A DNA stretch of 64,000 nucleotides from JANQJA01 sp965267485. Its GTDB lineage: Bacteria > Pseudomonadota > Gammaproteobacteria > Pseudomonadales > Azotimanducaceae. The stretch is from assembly GCA_965267485.1 (NCBI GenBank), contig OZ254080.1:3782001-3846000 (forward strand). Reading direction: 5' to 3'. A program made the translations under genes and the position numbers. This document shows, piece after piece, positions 33,669-42,530 of the stretch (positions are counted from its first letter, which is position 1; the number at the start of each line of letters is the position of its first letter). The notes under the pieces are model-generated. The model did not search any database, was not told the DNA's origin, and saw only the letters and a program-made list of their open reading frames with translations.

Positions 33669-34288
33669 TCACCATCTTCCACGCGCCGCGCACCCGCGCG
33701 ATTCGTGTGATCTGGACCTGTGAAGAACTGGAAGTGCCTTACCGCATCGAACCGGTCGACTTCAGCATCGCCTATCGTGCGACGCCCGAATGGCGAGCGA
33801 TGAATCCGGTCGGCAAGGTGCCGGTGATGCTCGATGATCGCGGCGAACGAGGTGAGCCATTCAGGCTGTTCGAATCCGGCGCCATGGTCCAGTACCTGCT
33901 CGACCGCTACGGTGAGGGTCGCCTGCAGCCGGAGCCCGGCACCGAATCACATGCCCTGTACCTCCAGTGGTCGTGGTTTGCTGAAGCAACTTTCGCCCGC
34001 CCCCTTGGTGAGATCGTTAACCATCGTCGCGCATTCGCCGAGGCTGAACAGAGCCCGGCTGCCATCGAAGAGATGATCGGGCGCGCGTGGCTCTGCGTCG
34101 AAGCGCTGGATGGCGAACTCGCATCCCGCGAATGGCTCGTGGCTGACAGCTTCTCGGCCGCAGACATCATGACGGGCTATTCGCTGATGCTCGCGGACTG
34201 GCTGATCGACCGCCCGTTCCCGGAACATGTCTCGGCCTATTTCGCGCGCCTCCAGAGCCGCCCCGGATACATCACGGCGACTCGATGA
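33665..34288 (+). CDS. glutathione S-transferase family protein
   Basis: A 207-residue protein with an N-terminal thioredoxin-like domain (TIFHAPRTRAIRVIWTCEELEVPYRIEPVDFS, MNPVGKVPVMLDD with the cis-Pro, and FESGAMVQYLLDRYG with the glutathione-binding ES pair). A helical C-terminal domain follows, with FSAADIMTGYSLML. It could conjugate or reduce a substrate produced by the coupled sulfatase, but that is inference. It starts with GTG 33665 and overlaps the convergent transglycosylase gene by 17 bases. Confidence 0.9.
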   Translation: MITIFHAPRTRAIRVIWTCEELEVPYRIEPVDFSIAYRATPEWRAMNPVGKVPVMLDDRGERGEPFRLFESGAMVQYLLDRYGEGRLQPEPGTESHALYLQWSWFAEATFARPLGEIVNHRRAFAEAEQSPAAIEEMIGRAWLCVEALDGELASREWLVADSFSAADIMTGYSLMLADWLIDRPFPEHVSAYFARLQSRPGYITATR

Positions 34289-35267
34289 TCTTGTCGGCCA
34301 GCAGGCCGACCGACACGGCGTACTTGTTGGCGCAGTTGTAATGCAGAATCGTGCGGAAGTTGCCGCCCACCAGCCACTCTGATTTGTCACCCTCACCGGG
34401 AATCACGAGCGCCCATTCGCCTGCAGCGGGCAACTCATTCACGGGATCAACGCCGAGTTCCCGCCACGCCCCGAGCGGCATCTTGCGCGTGTGGTGCCGG
34501 AGCGCACGACACGATTTCGGCACCGTCTCGGGGCGCAGCGCGTCGTGATCAATGTTGCCGCCGGTTGTCACCTCCGAGCCCCAGCCCGCGCCGGCACGCC
34601 AGCCCTCTGTCTTCAGGTAGTTCGCGATCGATGCCCAGACGTCGACTTCGTTGCTCCAGATGTTCTTTTTGCCGTCACCGTCGAAATCCTGCGCGTAGCG
34701 CAGGAAACTCGACGGCAGAAACTGGTTCTGGCCCATGGCGCCGGCCCAGCCGCCAACGAATTCATCCGGGGGAATATGGCCCTCATCGAGAATCTTCATC
34801 GCGCTGAACAACTCCGAGCGGAAGAACGTCGAACGCCGCGGGTCCCACGCCAGCGTCGCCAGCGAGCGCAAGATTGAGTACTTGCCCTGATAACGCCCGA
34901 AGCTCGACTCCAGCCCCCAGAACGCAACGAGGTATTGTGGCTCGACGCCGTAGGCCGCGCCGATTTCCTCCAGCTTTTCGCGGTGTTCTGCAAACTTCTC
35001 GCGTGCAAGCCGGATGCGGTAGTCAGTCACGCGCGCGTCGAGATACTCATCGAATGTTTGCACGAACTCCGGCTGGCGGCGATCGAACCCGATGACCCGG
35101 TCGTCTGGCTCGATGTCATCGAGCAATGCGATCGTGGCAGGCGAGATACCGCGATCACGCGCCTCCTGCCGGACGCCGTCCAGCCACGTCTCGAAATCGG
35201 GCCGCGAAGATTCCGCACTGGCATGCAGCGCGACCATGAACATGAGAATAGCAAGGTACTTCAACAT
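34272..35267 (-). CDS. MltB-like lytic murein transglycosylase
   Basis: A 331-residue periplasmic enzyme with signal peptide MLKYLAILMFMVALHASA and no lipobox, so soluble rather than lipid-anchored. Catalytic Glu120 is in FWGLESSFGRYQGKY. FVGGWAGAMGQNQFLPSSFLRYAQDFDGDGKKNIW and DVWASIANYL are classic for family GH103. It cleaves peptidoglycan glycan strands to 1,6-anhydro products. ATG 35267 overlaps the stop of the ABC permease by one base, so it may be co-expressed with that exporter. Confidence 0.9.
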   Translation of the reverse strand: MLKYLAILMFMVALHASAESSRPDFETWLDGVRQEARDRGISPATIALLDDIEPDDRVIGFDRRQPEFVQTFDEYLDARVTDYRIRLAREKFAEHREKLEEIGAAYGVEPQYLVAFWGLESSFGRYQGKYSILRSLATLAWDPRRSTFFRSELFSAMKILDEGHIPPDEFVGGWAGAMGQNQFLPSSFLRYAQDFDGDGKKNIWSNEVDVWASIANYLKTEGWRAGAGWGSEVTTGGNIDHDALRPETVPKSCRALRHHTRKMPLGAWRELGVDPVNELPAAGEWALVIPGEGDKSEWLVGGNFRTILHYNCANKYAVSVGLLADKIIESP

Positions 35268-36097
35268 CAACTCCCGGTCGACGCGTAGTGCCGAAGCCCC
35301 ACGCGGTGAAAAATCCATACGGCGAAGGCGAAGAAGGCGACACCAGCGAGCGGCGCAGCCATCTGGAACGGGCGCGAGGAGCCGAGCGGGTCCTCGATAC
35401 CCAGAATCGCGATCACCGGAAAATACGCAATGCAGGATAACGGTATCACGTAGGTAAAAAAGTTCCTGAACCACCGTTCATAGATCGCCATCGGGTACTG
35501 CGCGCTCTCGACACCGCCATAGGTCATCGTATTCATCAACTCCAGGGATTCCACCGACCAGAACGAGATCGTGGCCTGGAACACGAAGAGCGCCAGAAAG
35601 AAACAGAGCGCGCCGGTGATCGTCAGCAGGATAAGCGCGATCCGCCAGAGGGTGAGCTCGACGTCCAGTGAATACAGGCCCCACCCGAGCACGATCAGCC
35701 CCTGCAGAAGTCGGCCAATGCGCCTGAGCGCAAGCTCGTGACCGAATACCTGCAGAAAGATACTCCGCGGCCGCAGCAGGATGCGATCGAGCTGGCCCGT
35801 GCGGATGTAGAGCGGGCCGAACTGGTCAAACCCGGTGCTGATCGAATCCGCAATCGCGAACGAGATGTGCACGAGCCCATAGAAGACGCAGACATGCGCC
35901 AGATCCCAGTGCTCCAGCGAGCCGAACCGGGTGAACAGTGCCCAGATACCGGCAACCTCTACGGCGTTGATGAAGAACTCGCCGATCACCATCATGATGA
36001 AGGATGCCTTGTACTGCATCTGCCCGCGAATCGAGATCGCGATCATTCGCCAGTACAGGGCAATCGGCCCCGGCGCGCTTGCCGATACGTCAGCCAC
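35267..36097 (-). CDS. ABC-2 family permease, second of a pair (exporter cassette 2)
   Basis: About 276 residues with six hydrophobic segments, matching the ABC2_membrane_6 type: IRGQMQYKASFIMMVIGEFFINAVEV, RTGQLDRILLRPRSIFLQVFGHELALRRIGR and a late YPMAIYERWFRNFFTYVIPLSCIAYFPV segment. It starts at GTG 36097, overlapping the previous permease stop by eight bases; the open frame extends upstream but inside that gene. It pairs with the upstream permease and ATPase. Confidence 0.87.
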   Translation of the reverse strand: MADVSASAPGPIALYWRMIAISIRGQMQYKASFIMMVIGEFFINAVEVAGIWALFTRFGSLEHWDLAHVCVFYGLVHISFAIADSISTGFDQFGPLYIRTGQLDRILLRPRSIFLQVFGHELALRRIGRLLQGLIVLGWGLYSLDVELTLWRIALILLTITGALCFFLALFVFQATISFWSVESLELMNTMTYGGVESAQYPMAIYERWFRNFFTYVIPLSCIAYFPVIAILGIEDPLGSSRPFQMAAPLAGVAFFAFAVWIFHRVGLRHYASTGS

Positions 36098-36908
36098 CCT
36101 GCACCACCAACTGCCGGAGACTCCGGGTGAGCAGCAGCCGACCGAACGCCACGAAGACCGTCGTCCAGAAAATCTGCAGCATGAGTTCGAAGGGAACGTC
36201 TGCAAACGGGATGTTCCCGGAATAGATCCTGAACGGCACATCAACGAGCCCCCGGAACGGCTGCGCGTTCAGGAATGGCTGGAGCCAGTCGGGAAACAGC
36301 GGTAGCGGCAACACCATGCCCGAGAACACGATGACGAGAGACGGCATCATCCGGTTGAGTCCGGCGCCGGAAATGGTCCAGACCAGAAAGACGTGCATCA
36401 GCATCGTGATCGCGCAACTCAGCATCAGCGCGCAGATCAGCGAGGCCAGAAAACTGATGAACGCAATCACTGAAGGCGGCGGTGCGAGCGCCCAGTCGGC
36501 GGCCCCCATCATCGGCAGAATCGCCATCGCGAAAACGATCATCGGAATTGAACGCAGCGTGGTGGTTGCCGTTCGCAGGGCGATCGTCCGACAGAACCAG
36601 AAGTAGTACAAATCGAGCGGGCGCATGAGCTCGTAGGAGACGCCGCCCTCCCGGATCAGCTGTTCGATTTCCTTGTCGATGTTCCAGGGCAACATGCCGA
36701 GAAGTGCCTGACCCAGCCAGATATAGGCGACGACTTCGCCGAGGCTCATGGGCTGCGGCTCATCGCTCACCGCATAGAAGGCCATGAGAATCATGATCTT
36801 GATCGCACCCCAGAACACCTGCGTGCCGAATCCGGCAATCGCCGCGGCCCGGTATTGGAGGAGCGTGCGGTAGCGGGCACTGACGACCGCGAGTCCGGCG
36901 CGGAGCAC
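36090..36908 (-). CDS. ABC-2 family permease, first of a pair (exporter cassette 2)
   Basis: A 272-residue permease with SARYRTLLQYRAAAIAGFGTQVFWG near the start, a VSYELMRPLDLYYFWFCRTIALR cytoplasmic region and the GMVLPLPLFPDWLQPFLNAQPFRGLVDVPFRIY segment. SYELMRPL here and SYELLRPV in the 7969 permease mark them as paralogues. GTG 36908 overlaps the ATPase stop by one base (TAGTG). Confidence 0.88.
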   Translation of the reverse strand: MLRAGLAVVSARYRTLLQYRAAAIAGFGTQVFWGAIKIMILMAFYAVSDEPQPMSLGEVVAYIWLGQALLGMLPWNIDKEIEQLIREGGVSYELMRPLDLYYFWFCRTIALRTATTTLRSIPMIVFAMAILPMMGAADWALAPPPSVIAFISFLASLICALMLSCAITMLMHVFLVWTISGAGLNRMMPSLVIVFSGMVLPLPLFPDWLQPFLNAQPFRGLVDVPFRIYSGNIPFADVPFELMLQIFWTTVFVAFGRLLLTRSLRQLVVQGG

Positions 36909-37909
36909 TAGCCCTGATCCTCGATGCGATTGGCGGCGTAGAGCTGCGCGATCAGTTCTTCGATCGGCGGGTTTTCGACGAAAATGTCCTTGACCGGGTA
37001 CGACGCCGCGAGTTCACGAATCAGTGCGGCCGAGGTCAGCTTCTCGGGATCGTAGGAGAGATGCAGCGTTGCACCCTCCTCGCCGATGACGGTTACGTGC
37101 TCCATCGAGAACGGCACACGCTCCTGCAGTTCGAGCTTGATGCGACGCTCCGAACGAACCCGCGCCCGCAGATCGTCAAGCGTACCGTCGCTGAGCAGTT
37201 GGCCATTGCCGATGACGACAATGCGCCGGCACAGCGCCTCGATGTCGTCCATGTCATGGGTCGTCAGGATCACCGTGACATCATGATCGCGATTGAGTAC
37301 CCGCACGAAATCCCGCACCGCAATCTTGGACACCGCGTCGAGGCCAATCGTCGGCTCATCCAGAAACAGGATTGACGGCCGGTGCAGCAGCGACGCCACC
37401 AGATCGCAGCGCATGCGCTGCCCAAGGCTCAGCTGGCGCACAGGGGTGTCGAGCAGCCGGCCGATGTCCATCGCCGTAACCAGTTCCTCGCACGCGTCGC
37501 GCCAGGCGCGATCCTCGAGCCGATAAATGTCACGCAGGAGCTCGAACGATTCGATGACGGGCAGATCCCACCAGAGCTGCGTACGTTGTCCGAACACGAC
37601 GCCGATGTTGCTGACGTGCTCACGGCGCGCGCGCCAGGGCACGAGCCCGTTGATCTCGCAGCGTCCCGCCGTCGGCGTCAGGATGCCCGACAGGATCTTG
37701 ATCGTGGTCGACTTCCCCGCGCCGTTCGGTCCGATGTAGCCAACGAGTTCACCCCGCTGGATGGAGAAATCGATTCCGGCAAGCGCATGCACGTCGCGAT
37801 AGCGTCGACTGAAGAGCCCCTTGAAGGCGCCAGCGAGCCCCGGCTGCCGTTCGGCGACCTGAAAAGTCTTGCGAAGACCCTCGACAATAATCTGGTCGTT
37901 ATCAGGCAT
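36908..37909 (-). CDS. ABC transporter ATP-binding protein (exporter cassette 2)
   Basis: A 333-residue ATPase with Walker A GPNGAGKSTT (about 60-69), signature LSLGQRMRCDL, Walker B ILFLDEPTIGLDAVSK and LTTHDMDDI. It shares the N-terminal AGAFKGLFSRRYR insertion and the C-terminal VENPPIEELIAQLY ending with the ATPase at 6992. TAGAAT at about 37945 (minus strand) is a plausible -10. It heads a four-gene minus-strand unit that ends with the MltB-like gene. The exported substrate is unknown. Confidence 0.92.
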   Translation of the reverse strand: MPDNDQIIVEGLRKTFQVAERQPGLAGAFKGLFSRRYRDVHALAGIDFSIQRGELVGYIGPNGAGKSTTIKILSGILTPTAGRCEINGLVPWRARREHVSNIGVVFGQRTQLWWDLPVIESFELLRDIYRLEDRAWRDACEELVTAMDIGRLLDTPVRQLSLGQRMRCDLVASLLHRPSILFLDEPTIGLDAVSKIAVRDFVRVLNRDHDVTVILTTHDMDDIEALCRRIVVIGNGQLLSDGTLDDLRARVRSERRIKLELQERVPFSMEHVTVIGEEGATLHLSYDPEKLTSAALIRELAASYPVKDIFVENPPIEELIAQLYAANRIEDQG

Positions 37910-37999
37910 TGGGGCGATCGGGCAGGCGGCAGCGGGCGGATTCTAGCCCGCCGCCGAGCCAGATACGAGAGGGTATCGCCAGAAGAGCGCGATCGCCGA

Positions 38000-38389
38000 T
38001 CAGTCGCTCGCGAGCCCGATCTCCGCCAGGCGTTCCGGCTCGTACTGCATGATGATGGCTTCGTTGCCCTCGGTGTCGCAGAACTGAACCAGTCTGCCGA
38101 CACCGGGTATCGTCACCGGTTCCGCGATGATCTCGCCGCCTGCCCGGATCACCGCCTCACCTGATCGATCCAGGTCATCGACGGCAATGGTGCACTCGAA
38201 GCCCTTTCGCCCTCGCGGCAGTGACTCTGCCCGCTGCTGAAGTGCCCCGTGTACGCCCGCGCCCTCGATCAGATAGAAATCCGGCGGACCCCAGGGCTGG
38301 AATCGCCAGCCGAACACGGCTTCATAAAACGCTCTGGCGCGGGGGACGTCGTCCGCCTCAATGGCGAAGTGGGCGAGTCTGTTGGGCAT
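38000..38389 (-). CDS. VOC-family (glyoxalase-like) protein
   Basis: A 129-residue vicinal-oxygen-chelate protein with MPNRLAHFAIEADDVPRARAFYEAVFGWRFQPW and the second half FECTIAVDDLDRSGEAVIRAGGEIIAEPVTIPGVGRLVQFCDTEGNEAIIMQ. Members bind a divalent metal in many unrelated reactions; I cannot tell whether this one is a dioxygenase, a glyoxalase or a binding protein. ATG 38389 has GGAGAG nine bases upstream. It is divergent from the AraC regulator. Confidence 0.88.
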   Translation of the reverse strand: MPNRLAHFAIEADDVPRARAFYEAVFGWRFQPWGPPDFYLIEGAGVHGALQQRAESLPRGRKGFECTIAVDDLDRSGEAVIRAGGEIIAEPVTIPGVGRLVQFCDTEGNEAIIMQYEPERLAEIGLASD

Positions 38390-38475
38390 TGGCTGCTCTC
38401 CGTATCGGACGGAGATCAGCATAGGCGCAGAAACCATTTGTCGTGAATACGGGAATACGGCAATGTTGTCCGATT

Positions 38476-39249
38476 ATGCGCCAGAATCGCACCACCGCAG
38501 ACGAACCCTACCTGACGATAAGATCCCTGGCCGTTGACTACGTGGCGGGTGGTCGGGAGCAAAGCCATCGACACCGCTGGCCACAACTCCTCTACGCCAT
38601 TGCCGGTGCCGTCACGGCCCGTGTCGGCGGCAGACTCTGGATCGTGCCCCCGCGCCACGGACTCTGGATTCCCGCCGGCACCACACATTCCCTCGCCATG
38701 ACGCAGAACCTCGCGCTGAGAACGCTGTACTTTCGACCCGGCTCCAGTGACCTCCTTGACGACGTGGCAATGCTGCGCGTCGATTCGCTGCTGCACGAGG
38801 CTGTGATTCGAAGCTGCGAATGGGGCTCTCTCGACGAGCGGTTGCCGTCGGAGCAGGCACTCGACGCCCTGATCCGGCAGGAACTGCTGCAGGCCCAGCG
38901 CACAACCTATGCGCTGCAGCTACCCTCAGACCCGCGCGCCAGACAACTCGCCGACATGATGTTGGCGACGGGCAGTATCAGACCGGATTCAGGCGTGCCG
39001 GCACTCTGCCGTGAGGCGGGTTTGAGTCGACGCACGGCCGAGCGCCTCTTCTTTGCCGAAACCGGGTTGTCACCGGCCCGCTGGTGGCGGCGGGCACGAC
39101 TCATCCGGAGCCTTGCCGAGATCGCCGGCGGCGCGAGTACCGAGGCGGCATCGATAACGGCAGGATACCGGAGCCGGAGCGCATTCCACGATGCATTCGT
39201 GGCGACCTTCGGCTTCGCGCCGGGCGCCGCGAAGCACCGTATGGCATAG
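38476..39249 (+). CDS. AraC-family transcriptional regulator
   Basis: About 257 residues. A cupin-like sensor comes first (HRHRWPQLLYAIAGAVTARVGGRLWIVPPRHGLWIPAGTTHS). The AraC double helix-turn-helix follows: GVPALCREAGLSRRTAERLFFAETGLSPARWWRRARLIRSL then ITAGYRSRSAFHDAFVATFGFAPGAAK. The promoter-proximal VOC gene on the other strand is a likely target. ATG 38476 is used; GTG 38443 in the same frame would add 11 residues. Six bases separate it from the channel gene. Confidence 0.9.
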   Translation: MRQNRTTADEPYLTIRSLAVDYVAGGREQSHRHRWPQLLYAIAGAVTARVGGRLWIVPPRHGLWIPAGTTHSLAMTQNLALRTLYFRPGSSDLLDDVAMLRVDSLLHEAVIRSCEWGSLDERLPSEQALDALIRQELLQAQRTTYALQLPSDPRARQLADMMLATGSIRPDSGVPALCREAGLSRRTAERLFFAETGLSPARWWRRARLIRSLAEIAGGASTEAASITAGYRSRSAFHDAFVATFGFAPGAAKHRMA

Positions 39250-39255
39250 TGACGT

Positions 39256-40647
39256 ATGGCAGACGCTCCCGAATCAACGACAGCAAACGAGAAGACCACG
39301 TCCGTCATCGATGAACTGGTTCCGATTGATCTTGCACGTCAGTGGCTTGAGCAGGCCGTCGTCTGGGCGCAAGACACGCTGTTCAACATCGACGTGGCGA
39401 TTCAGCTCGGCCTGGTGATCGCGGCACTCGTTCCCGCCCTCGTCTTCGGCGACCGTTTTCGCCAGTTGATCCGCGCCGCCTTCGCCAATCGCGTCGACTT
39501 CCGGTTCTTCAATCGCCTCGTTGATGCCGTTGCCATTCTCAGTGTCCCGATCCTGCTCTACCTCACGCTGATGCTGATCAACGTCGCGCTGGGCAGTGCA
39601 GCGCGGCCGACAGGCTGGATCGGTGCTGCCATGGCGCTGATCACGGCATGGATTGTCGTGCGCATGGTGACGCTCGTGATCGGCTCGCCATTCTGGTCAA
39701 ACGTTGCGTTCTACGTGGCCTGGCCCATTGCCGCGCTCGATGCCTTCGGCGCGCTGGGTCCGGTCGTCGAACAGATGCAGGAACTGGCCATTCCACTCGG
39801 CACCAACAACGACGGCGAGCCGATCAGGATTACGCTGCTCGACGTCGTACGCACGCTGTTCTACTTCGCCGTGCTGTTCTGGGGCGCGAACCTGCTCAGC
39901 AGGCTGATCCAGCAGCAGATCGACCAGGTCGAGGAACTCTCACCCGCGTTCAAGGCACTGCTCGGCAAGATCCTGAACATCCTGCTGCCAATCGTCGCGC
40001 TCCTGATTGCGTTCCAGATCGTCGGTTTCAACATTACGACGCTCGCCGTCTTCTCTGGCGCAGTCGGCCTCGGTATTGGCCTTGGCCTTCAGCGTGTCGT
40101 CGCGAACTTCATCGCCGGTTTCACGCTGATCGCGGACAAATCGATCAAGCCCGACGACGTCATCGAAATCGACGGCACCATGGGATGGGTCACTGCGATG
40201 CAGGGGCGCTACGTGGCGCTTCGGACCCGCGACGGTACAGAGTTGCTCATTCCAAACGACCGGTTCATGAGCGAAGGCGTCATCAACTGGTCCCGCAGCG
40301 ATCGCGTCGTCAGACAGCACGCGCCGTTCGGCGTGTCATACGCCACTGACGATCTCGAACTGGTGCAGCGTCTCGCGGTTGAGTCCGCAGAGTCCGTCGA
40401 CCGTGTTGTGACTACGCCCGCCCCGGTCTGCAACCTGATGGGCTTCGGCGACAGTGCTGTCGAGTTCGATCTGCGCTTCTGGATCAGCGACCCGCAAAAC
40501 GGGATCGCCAACGTCCGCAGCGACGTACTGATGGCACTCTGGAAACGCCTGCATGAACACAATATCGAGATCCCGTTCCCGCAACGGGATCTGCACGTGC
40601 GTTCGTGGAACGCCCCTCTGCCGGGCGCCTCACCCGATAGCGACTGA
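39256..40647 (+). CDS. MscS-family mechanosensitive channel
   Basis: A 463-residue inner-membrane protein with five or so N-terminal hydrophobic segments. The pore-lining TM3 region follows (LAVFSGAVGLGIGLGLQRVVANFIAGFTLIADKSIKPDDVIEI), then the MscS beta domain (GTMGWVTAMQGRYVALRTRDGTELLIPNDRFMSEGVINWSR) and the C-terminal alpha/beta domain. The extended N-terminus marks a larger family branch. It should release solutes on hypo-osmotic shock. Its 3' end overlaps the convergent hydrolase-like gene by 18 bases. Confidence 0.92.
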   Translation: MADAPESTTANEKTTSVIDELVPIDLARQWLEQAVVWAQDTLFNIDVAIQLGLVIAALVPALVFGDRFRQLIRAAFANRVDFRFFNRLVDAVAILSVPILLYLTLMLINVALGSAARPTGWIGAAMALITAWIVVRMVTLVIGSPFWSNVAFYVAWPIAALDAFGALGPVVEQMQELAIPLGTNNDGEPIRITLLDVVRTLFYFAVLFWGANLLSRLIQQQIDQVEELSPAFKALLGKILNILLPIVALLIAFQIVGFNITTLAVFSGAVGLGIGLGLQRVVANFIAGFTLIADKSIKPDDVIEIDGTMGWVTAMQGRYVALRTRDGTELLIPNDRFMSEGVINWSRSDRVVRQHAPFGVSYATDDLELVQRLAVESAESVDRVVTTPAPVCNLMGFGDSAVEFDLRFWISDPQNGIANVRSDVLMALWKRLHEHNIEIPFPQRDLHVRSWNAPLPGASPDSD

Positions 40648-41529
40648 CATCGCTTCCCAGAACGGTCGCTCGAAAGGCTCCGGGCGCTCGTCGTTCGGCG
40701 AGCGGGGCATCGCGGTTCTCGCCACGACAAGTCTTTCGCCGGGCACGACGTAGAGTCCGTTCTCGCCGGCGCCGCGGGCCGCGACCAGATCGGTCGGTGC
40801 AGCAGGAATCAACCGCCCTTCACGAACACGCTGTTCTCGCATCGGCACCCGAAAGTGCGATTGATCGTTCCGCCACCAGCACAGTCCCCAGGCCGGATTC
40901 TCCGACGATGAGGGCGCCAGCATCCGCTCTACATAGTGTTCGGAAACCAGGCCGCCACCCTTGCCCAGGACGGCGCGCCCCAGCTTCGCGAGATCGTCCG
41001 CGGTTGAGAGCAACCCCGTCAGGTGCCGGCCGTCGGGCAACTGCTGCGGGCGATCCTGCCACGTTGTCTGCGTCATGCCGAGCGGTGCGGTCAGCCAGTC
41101 ACGGGTCAACTCCGGCAACGAAAGTCCGGATTGCTCGGCCAACAGTCGTTTCAGGTAGTTGTACGCGACGTTGTTGTAACGCCAGGTCTCGCCAATCACA
41201 CCGAGAGGCGCCAGTTCATCGTCCATGCCGGTCGTCATTTGCAGCAGGATCTCGATGGTCAGCTTCGCCTCGTCCCAGGGCGACAGTCTGGTCCACTCCG
41301 GCGCGAGGTGATGATTGACGTTGTCAGAGACATCGAAAAGGAACTTGTCCTCGGCGATGCCGCAGAGGATCGAAACCAGGCCCTTTTGAACGGCGTAGAC
41401 ATCCACCGGGTCGGCGTGCGCAACGTAGTCCAGTAGTGTCTCACCGTCACATTCGATTCGAAGCTGCGCCGTCGCCGTTGCGCGCGCCAGACTCAGGACC
41501 GCTGCTTCCGTTTCATCGTTCCAGTTCAT
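40630..41529 (-). CDS. beta-lactamase-fold protein lacking the SxxK serine
   Basis: A 299-residue protein with no signal peptide. It fits the class-C beta-lactamase/6-aminohexanoate-hydrolase fold: VYAVQKGLVSILCGIAEDK, LTIEILLQMTTGMDDELAPLGVIGETWRYNNVAYNYLKRLL, GLLSTADDLAKLGRAVLG. At the catalytic S-x-x-K position it reads A46-V-Q-K49, with codon GCC; one base change from TCC would account for this. The YNN tyrosine motif is retained. It may be inactive, a binding protein, or use another nucleophile. ATG 41529 overlaps the upstream ATPase stop by four bases, placing it last in the peptide-transport operon. Confidence 0.85.
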   Translation of the reverse strand: MNWNDETEAAVLSLARATATAQLRIECDGETLLDYVAHADPVDVYAVQKGLVSILCGIAEDKFLFDVSDNVNHHLAPEWTRLSPWDEAKLTIEILLQMTTGMDDELAPLGVIGETWRYNNVAYNYLKRLLAEQSGLSLPELTRDWLTAPLGMTQTTWQDRPQQLPDGRHLTGLLSTADDLAKLGRAVLGKGGGLVSEHYVERMLAPSSSENPAWGLCWWRNDQSHFRVPMREQRVREGRLIPAAPTDLVAARGAGENGLYVVPGERLVVARTAMPRSPNDERPEPFERPFWEAMSVAIG

Positions 41530-42530
41530 GGTGTTTCTCCGGGTTCCCAGACATGGCAGGCGACCCACCCGCCGCCGGGCACTTCGCGCCGTTCCGGAAA
41601 CCGGGTTCGGCAGACGTCTTTGGCCATCGGGCAGCGCGGGTGGAACGGGCAGCCCGTGGGCAGGCTCGTCGGGCTCGGCAGTTCCGCAACCGGTCTCGCC
41701 TTGCGTGCTGCCTTGCGCCGCTTCTGCTCCAGCGGATCTGCAACCGGCACCGCGTCCAGCAGCATACGCGTATAGGGATGCGCCGGCACTTCGTAGACCC
41801 GCTCCGACGGTCCAACTTCCATCAGCTGGCCGAGGTAGAGCACGCCAATGCGATGACTGATGTGTCGCACCACCGCAAGATCGTGCGCGATAAAGAGATA
41901 CGATATCCCGAGTCGTGCCTGCAGTTCTTCGAGCAGGCTGATGACCTGGCTCTGGGTAGAGACGTCCAGCGCACTGACGGCCTCGTCACAGACAATCACG
42001 CGAGGTTCCAGCGCGAGTGCTCGCGCAATCGCGATGCGCTGCCGCTGACCGCCCGAAAACTCTGAGGGAAAGCGTTCGATCTGGTCGCCGCGCAGTCCGA
42101 CCTGCTCGAGGAGTTGCATGACGCGCTCGTCACGCGCCGCGCCCCGTAACCCGAAGTGAATGGTAAGCGGTTCACCGACTATGTCGCCGACGACCATTGA
42201 TGGATTCAGCGACGAGTACGGGTCCTGGAACACGACCTGCAGGTCGCGCCGGAAATCGAGCATCCGGCCGTGAAGGGTTTCCACGGGGCGGCCGTCCAGT
42301 CGGATCGTTCCCTCATCGGCATCCACCAGCCTCAGCAGCGCACGACCGATCGTCGACTTGCCGGAACCTGACTCGCCCACCAGGCCAAAGGTTTCACCGG
42401 CACTGACGTCGAAGCTGACACCATTGACCGCCTGTACCGTATAGCTGCGCGAGCCGAACAGCCCACGCTTCATCCGAAAGCGCACTGACAGGTCACGAAC
42501 CTCCAGCAACGCCTGGGGCTGCTCTACCAT
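41526..42530 (-). CDS. peptide/nickel ABC importer ATPase (DppF/OppF type)
   Basis: A 334-residue ATPase with Walker A GLVGESGSGKSTIGRALL, signature FSGGQRQRIAIARAL and Walker B VIVCDEAVSALDVS. The C-terminal oligopeptide-transporter extension is present, with the TGCPFHPRCPMAKDVC cysteine cluster (4Fe-4S-like in the family). It pairs with the ATPase half of the DppC-DppD fusion. It overlaps the fusion gene by seven bases and the following hydrolase-like gene by four. Confidence 0.93.
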   Translation of the reverse strand: MVEQPQALLEVRDLSVRFRMKRGLFGSRSYTVQAVNGVSFDVSAGETFGLVGESGSGKSTIGRALLRLVDADEGTIRLDGRPVETLHGRMLDFRRDLQVVFQDPYSSLNPSMVVGDIVGEPLTIHFGLRGAARDERVMQLLEQVGLRGDQIERFPSEFSGGQRQRIAIARALALEPRVIVCDEAVSALDVSTQSQVISLLEELQARLGISYLFIAHDLAVVRHISHRIGVLYLGQLMEVGPSERVYEVPAHPYTRMLLDAVPVADPLEQKRRKAARKARPVAELPSPTSLPTGCPFHPRCPMAKDVCRTRFPERREVPGGGWVACHVWEPGETP

